Translations under genes and position numbers: made by a program | In this document: positions 6,321 to 10,394 of the stretch, piece after piece | Numbering within the stretch: position 1 is the first letter of the stretch | Layout of the letters: every line of letters starts with the position of its first letter | Notes under the pieces: generated by a model | Database searches by the model: none | What the model was told of the DNA's origin: nothing | What the model saw: only the letters and a program-made list of their open reading frames with translations | Source: CAYNNP01 sp964398215 | GTDB lineage: Bacteria; Planctomycetota; Planctomycetia; Pirellulales; Pirellulaceae | NCBI GenBank assembly: GCA_964398215.1 | Contig: CAYNNP010000231.1 | Span: 1-10,394, forward strand | DNA length: 10,394 bases | Direction of reading: 5' to 3'

Positions 6321-8792
6321 ATGATAGAGAAACGATCACTTATTCAACGTTGCACAACTCAGCTTTGCGGGATCCTCGCAGTGCTGGTCTTTGTCACGGC
6401 AGGTGCAAATCGAACGATTGCCCAAGACTTCAATCCGCTGGATCTGAATCTAAATGGGTTTGGCGATGTCGAGAAAGAACCAATCACGATTTCGGCGGAA
6501 TACAAACTCAATAGTGAATCGGCTGGCCAATTGATGGTCACGGCCGAAATGGGACAGCATTGGCATGTCTACTCCGTGACGCAAGCTCCCGGTGGTCCAA
6601 CGAAGACTCAGATCCAAGTTCAGTCACCCGATGGTGTCAAAATCACTGGGCCGTTCACTCCCGACCTAGCTCCCAAAAAGAGCAAGTCGCCTGTCTACGA
6701 TGGATTGACCGTAGAGGAGCATGTAGGGATCGTTGTTTGGACAGCGCCAATCGCGGTACCAGCTGGCTTCAATGGGGATATCAATTTGGTTTTCTCCGGA
6801 CTGGTCTGCGAAGAATTGAATGGAAAATGTTCGCCCGTTGACCAGACTCCTGTAGCAAAACTGATCGGCGCCCCAGTCGATTCAACGCCTGCAGTTGCAG
6901 CAGCCCCCGGACCGCCAGCGCCGCAAGACCAACAGGCAGCTAACAACACCACCACCAAGGCTACGACTTTCCGCGAAGACAACTATGCCGTGCTTTGGAG
7001 TGGCAGTCATCACAAAACGCTCAAGCCTGGGTCGCGAGGTGTCCTCGCATTCACAGCAAAGCCCAACAAAAATTATCATGTTTACACTGCCTCTGCCAAA
7101 GACGAAGACTCGCGGACAAACTTCGGCATCACACAGAAAGGTGGTTTCCTGATCGGCGCTCCACAGACGTCGGAGAAAGTGATCGAGAAGGAAATTTTGC
7201 CTGGCATGATGACTCGTTATCACAAGAGTGATGTGACTTGGTACTTGCCGTTTGACGTTCCCAAAGACGCAAAGCCTGGCGAACACAAAATCGAAGGATC
7301 AATCGCCTATCAAGCGTGTGATGATAAATCTTGCTTGCAGCCAAAAGCCCTGAAGTTCACCGCGATTGTGAACGTGGCTGACAAAGCGAGCAACGATATG
7401 ATGGCAATGGCCCTTCAGAAAGGAAGCCGCGGCGCAGCGATGGATGCTGCCAATGGTGAATGGCCTGATAAAGTCAAGCCGATCCAGTCCAAGGAAAAGG
7501 GCAAGTCGGTCGTGCCGCCGGTTGATTCGAAAGAGCAAATGGGTTTTCCATTGATGTTGCTGTTCGCTTTCATTGGCGGCATCATTCTCAATGTTATGCC
7601 GTGTGTTTTGCCAGTTGTCGGTATCAAAGTCATGAGCTTTGTGCAGCAGGCGGGCGAAGATCGCAAGCGTATTTTTGCGTTGAACCTGGTTTACGCAGCT
7701 GGCATTTTTGCTGTGTTCGCGTTGCTTGCCGGTTTGGCGATTGGTCTATCGCTTTCTTGGGGCGAACACTTCCAAAACTTCTGGGTCCGATACTCGTTGA
7801 CGCTGTTGTTGTTCGCGATGGCCCTCAGCTACTTGGGCGTTTGGGAAATCCCAGCACCTGGAATGAGTGGCAGCCAAGACTTGCAGAGCAAAGAAGGTTA
7901 CACCGGTGCGTTCTTCAAAGGCGTTTTTGCAACGATCCTTTCCACGCCTTGCAGTGGTCCGTTGCTGGGCGGTGTCTTGGGACTAACCATCGGCTTGCAG
8001 CCCATCCAAACGTTTACTGTGATCATGGTCGTTGGCCTTGGTATGGCGTTCCCGTACTTGATCATTGGTGCTCGGCCCTCATTGGTCAGCTGGTTACCCA
8101 AACCAGGTGACTGGATGGTGACACTGAAAGAATTTTTGGCGTTCCTGTTCTTGGGAACTGTGGCGTTCTTCTTCAATCAATTCAAAGCCGACTACAAACT
8201 GTTGGTCTTTGTTTCTCTCATCGCCGTATGGTTCGGATGCTGGTTGTTCGGCAAGGGACCTGTCTTCGAAACGGTTAAGGTAAAAGCAAAGTATTGGCTG
8301 GGCGGTATCGCGTCAGCCGCCGTAATCATACTGGCGACCTTCCAGTACTTAGGCCCCGCTAAAGAGATCGTGCCATTCGAGCCGTACAGCCCCGTTCGGT
8401 TGGCAGAGCTTCAGAAACAAGGCAAGACTGTGCTGGTCGATTTCACGGCAGATTGGTGCGTGAACTGCAAGGTTAACTTGAAGCTAGCGATCAATACAAC
8501 TTCCACGAAAGAAGTCTTGGATGAACTGGACGCCGTGCCGATGCTGGCTGACTGGACTGACAAGAACGACCTGATCAAAAGCAAACTCACGGAGTTGAAT
8601 AGCCGTTCGATACCACTGTTGGTGATCTACCCAGGTTCCGACCCCGACAATCCAATCGTGCTTCGCGACTTGGTTTCCCAAGGAACGGTGCTAGACGCAC
8701 TGAAGCAAGCTGGCCCCAGTGTCAGCGAAGCACAAGCTGCTGCTTCCAATACAGCAAGTACACCATCGAACGTCGCCGTCATGGCGCCGTAG
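6321..8792 (+). CDS. Thiol:disulfide interchange protein DsbD-like, double N-terminal domain
   Basis: DsbD-type proteins pass reducing equivalents from cytoplasmic thioredoxin across the membrane to periplasmic disulfide partners. This one has 823 residues against about 565 in E. coli. A signal peptide spans about 1-35. Two DsbD-alpha-like domains follow: the first (about 55-182) carries C163 and C170, and the second (about 220-352) carries YQACDDKSC with C333 and C338. A linker (about 355-405) leads to about eight membrane segments (about 408-678) with the two conserved cysteines C428 (NVMPCVLP) and C544 (STPCSGPLLGG). The C-terminal thioredoxin domain (about 688-800) has WCVNC (C713, C716) and a SIPLLV cis-proline segment (P765), then an Ala/Ser/Thr-rich tail. 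Every redox Cys of the classic relay is present. TAGG lies 10 bases before the ATG. mnmE starts two bases after the stop. The partner protein, for example a cytochrome c maturation or DsbC-like factor, is not in the window. Confidence 0.92.
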   Translation: MIEKRSLIQRCTTQLCGILAVLVFVTAGANRTIAQDFNPLDLNLNGFGDVEKEPITISAEYKLNSESAGQLMVTAEMGQHWHVYSVTQAPGGPTKTQIQVQSPDGVKITGPFTPDLAPKKSKSPVYDGLTVEEHVGIVVWTAPIAVPAGFNGDINLVFSGLVCEELNGKCSPVDQTPVAKLIGAPVDSTPAVAAAPGPPAPQDQQAANNTTTKATTFREDNYAVLWSGSHHKTLKPGSRGVLAFTAKPNKNYHVYTASAKDEDSRTNFGITQKGGFLIGAPQTSEKVIEKEILPGMMTRYHKSDVTWYLPFDVPKDAKPGEHKIEGSIAYQACDDKSCLQPKALKFTAIVNVADKASNDMMAMALQKGSRGAAMDAANGEWPDKVKPIQSKEKGKSVVPPVDSKEQMGFPLMLLFAFIGGIILNVMPCVLPVVGIKVMSFVQQAGEDRKRIFALNLVYAAGIFAVFALLAGLAIGLSLSWGEHFQNFWVRYSLTLLLFAMALSYLGVWEIPAPGMSGSQDLQSKEGYTGAFFKGVFATILSTPCSGPLLGGVLGLTIGLQPIQTFTVIMVVGLGMAFPYLIIGARPSLVSWLPKPGDWMVTLKEFLAFLFLGTVAFFFNQFKADYKLLVFVSLIAVWFGCWLFGKGPVFETVKVKAKYWLGGIASAAVIILATFQYLGPAKEIVPFEPYSPVRLAELQKQGKTVLVDFTADWCVNCKVNLKLAINTTSTKEVLDELDAVPMLADWTDKNDLIKSKLTELNSRSIPLLVIYPGSDPDNPIVLRDLVSQGTVLDALKQAGPSVSEAQAAASNTASTPSNVAVMAP

Positions 8793-8794
8793 TT

Positions 8795-10168
8795 GTGCTT
8801 GACTTGGAAGACACGATTGTTGCGATCGCGTCGCCTAGTTCGCCCGCGATTCGTGGAATCGTTCGCCTAAGTGGCCCAGGGTCGGTGGAAATCCTCCGGC
8901 AGGTTGGCATCGACATCCCGGTGACAACGCGCGCTGTGGCAATTGATTCGAGTATCGACTTGGGACAGCCGATTGGCGCTGTCCCGGCACGCGTTTTGAT
9001 CTGGCCAACCGGCCGCAGTTACACTGGCCAGCCTTCGGCCGAAATTCACACGTTTGGTTCGATGCCGATTCTGACTGCGCTGGTGGAATCCTTGGTCCAC
9101 TGCAAGGCGCGGGCGGCCAGACCGGGTGAATTCACGATGCGCGCTTTTCTAAACGGGCGGCTGGATTTGACGCAGGCCGAAGCTGTCCTGGGCGTCATCG
9201 ACGCCGAGCACCGCGGAGCTCTTGATCATTCGCTTCAGCAGTTGGCCGGGAATTTGTCACGACCACTAGAAACGATGCGTGGCGCAATGCTCGATCTGCT
9301 CGCAGACGTCGAAGCCGGCCTGGACTTTGTCGATGAAGACATCACGTTCATTGACGACGACGTGCTGATCGAAAGGTTACAGACAATCGCTACCGAGTTG
9401 GATCAAACGGTTGAACAATTGAGGAGTCGGCAAAACACGGCTTCACGAATCCTGATCACACTGCGGGGCGAGCCCAACGCTGGCAAGAGCAATCTGCTGA
9501 ATGCCTTGGTCGGGCACGAAGCCGCTATCGTCGCCGACGTTGCCGGAACAACCCGCGACGTCGTTACGGCTGAGATTGAGATCGATGGCCAACTGATCAC
9601 GATCGTGGATACAGCAGGTATCGAATCCGCTCAGTCCGATGATCAGTCTGGTCAGATCATTGACCACGCGCAACAACTTGCAGACCAGGCAACTCATCGT
9701 GCTGATTTTCGTTTGTGGTGCGTGGATTCTAGCCGAGCGGATTTTGACCAGGCGGCCGAACAACTTGAGCAACTATCCCAGCAACGACGCCAATCAGCGG
9801 TCGACGTTTGGGTTGCTACAAAATCCGACTTGTTGGAACGGTCACTCCCTGAAAAATGGTGCGTGACCAGCGCACAGACGGGCGCAGGCCTATGTGATCT
9901 TAAAGCACAGATCAAAGAACGGTTGCAAGCACGAGACAGCAGCGAAACTGGTTCTACAACCAGCACAGCGATTCGCTGCCAAGGCTCACTGATTGCAGCG
10001 CGCGACGCGGTATCACAAGCGATCTTGCTGACCCAGAATCTAGAAGGCCAAGAATTCGTATCCGCAGAACTACGAATCGCAGTGCAGTCATTGGGTGAAG
10101 TCACCGGAGCAGTCTACAACGACGACATACTCGATCGCGTCTTCAGTCGCTTTTGTATTGGCAAGTAA
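8795..10168 (+). CDS. mnmE: tRNA uridine-5-carboxymethylaminomethyl modification GTPase MnmE
   Basis: MnmE, with MnmG, modifies uridine 34 in the wobble position of certain tRNAs in the cytoplasm; it is a potassium-activated GTPase. This protein has 457 residues, normal for the family. The N-terminal folate-binding domain has GIVRLSG (21-27) and RPGEFTMRAFLNGRLDLTQA (109-128). The G domain shows G1 GEPNAGKSN (225-233, with N228 expected to help bind potassium), the G2 loop GTTRD (251-255), G3 DTAG (272-275), and G4 TKSD (342-345) in place of NKxD. The C-terminus is the canonical GEVTGAVYNDDILDRVF then FCIGK with catalytic Cys454. The loop usually written GHGG reads TFGS here (86-89). The start is a GTG two bases after the dsbD stop, giving MLDLEDTIVA, which matches the usual DTIVA start region. 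No Shine-Dalgarno sequence is evident, so translation may be coupled to dsbD. Confidence 0.96.
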   Translation: MLDLEDTIVAIASPSSPAIRGIVRLSGPGSVEILRQVGIDIPVTTRAVAIDSSIDLGQPIGAVPARVLIWPTGRSYTGQPSAEIHTFGSMPILTALVESLVHCKARAARPGEFTMRAFLNGRLDLTQAEAVLGVIDAEHRGALDHSLQQLAGNLSRPLETMRGAMLDLLADVEAGLDFVDEDITFIDDDVLIERLQTIATELDQTVEQLRSRQNTASRILITLRGEPNAGKSNLLNALVGHEAAIVADVAGTTRDVVTAEIEIDGQLITIVDTAGIESAQSDDQSGQIIDHAQQLADQATHRADFRLWCVDSSRADFDQAAEQLEQLSQQRRQSAVDVWVATKSDLLERSLPEKWCVTSAQTGAGLCDLKAQIKERLQARDSSETGSTTSTAIRCQGSLIAARDAVSQAILLTQNLEGQEFVSAELRIAVQSLGEVTGAVYNDDILDRVFSRFCIGK

Positions 10169-10274
10169 ATTGCGAGTCAAACGCGAAATCTCTGCCAGTT
10201 GCGCTTCCTGGATGATAAAGTAAGTAACTTGCTGTGCTATTGCTTGTTGCGACCCTGGAAGTTGAGCCCCTGCT

Positions 10275-10394
10275 GTGTTTTTTGCAAAACTAAATTTCTG
10301 TTTGGCCGTTATTTTGATCGCCGCTACGTCTGTATGTGTAGCGGATCAGCAAATGCCTGCTGGTGGCACGCAGGTGATCGAAGCGGAATTTCTT
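10275..10394 (+). CDS. N-terminus of a secreted protein, cut by the window end
   Basis: Forty codons are open from a GTG at 10275 to the end of the window. A stop at 10263-10265 in this frame excludes an earlier start. The translation has a Lys near the start, a hydrophobic core (LNFCLAVILIAATSVCV) and a signal-peptidase-like site after C-V-A, followed by DQQMPAGGTQVIEAEFL. This is a convincing Sec signal peptide followed by mature sequence. A TTG at 10302 would cut into the hydrophobic core and is less likely. GGAAG (10257-10261) lies 13 bases upstream, rather far. It lies 106 bases after mnmE on the same strand. The family cannot be told from so short a piece. Confidence 0.6.
   Translation, partial: MFFAKLNFCLAVILIAATSVCVADQQMPAGGTQVIEAEFL
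10316..10347 (+). other. Hairpin within the signal-peptide coding region
   Basis: CCGCTAC (10321-10327) pairs with GTAGCGG (10338-10344) in a perfect 7-bp stem around a 10-base loop. A further three pairs (10316-10318 with 10345-10347) lie beyond a two-base bulge. It falls inside the codons for the end of the signal peptide, about 45 bases past the start codon. It could affect early translation or be coincidental. Confidence 0.35.

Overview
This window looks like chromosomal DNA from a planctomycete of the Pirellula/Rhodopirellula type. The evidence is a GC content that reads as moderate, a very large secreted protein with carboxypeptidase-regulatory-like repeats, a DsbD with two N-terminal domains, a phosphotransferase resembling a planctomycete family I recall, and compact intergenic hairpin elements. 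The assignment rests on recognition of these features; no database was searched. I found no rRNA, tRNA, CRISPR array, phage gene or transposase.

Layout. Bases 1-72 hold no gene but contain an imperfect inverted repeat, possibly the end of a dispersed element. On the minus strand, a small membrane-anchored protein (2930-3439) precedes a 924-residue secreted protein (73-2847); they are probably co-transcribed leftwards. A divergent promoter region (3440-3595) separates them from a flavodoxin-like NAD(P)H-dependent FMN reductase (3596-4144, plus strand). Downstream of the reductase is a striking two-hairpin element closed by an outer stem (4188-4237). An orphan 85-residue minus-strand protein (4276-4533) follows, with its own extended -10 promoter and ribosome binding site.

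From 4690 to the end every gene reads rightwards. tsaE (tRNA t6A synthesis) lies 24 bases before a divergent APH-fold kinase that carries an in-frame 12-bp minisatellite. After a good sigma70-type promoter at 6263-6292 come a DsbD-type thiol:disulfide interchange protein and mnmE (tRNA U34 modification), with only two bases between them. A cut-off gene for a secreted protein begins at a GTG at 10275 and runs off the window.

How the genes work together. tsaE and mnmE are both housekeeping tRNA-modification genes that act on positions 37 and 34. They sit in neighbouring transcription units, each next to an apparently unrelated partner (a kinase and a periplasmic redox protein). The envelope theme (two minus-strand exported or anchored proteins, DsbD, the terminal secreted protein) fits a cell that exports many proteins. 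No obvious defence or mobile system is visible. The most unusual items are the 4188-4237 hairpin element, the small receiver-like protein beside it, and the minisatellite-expanded loop in the kinase.
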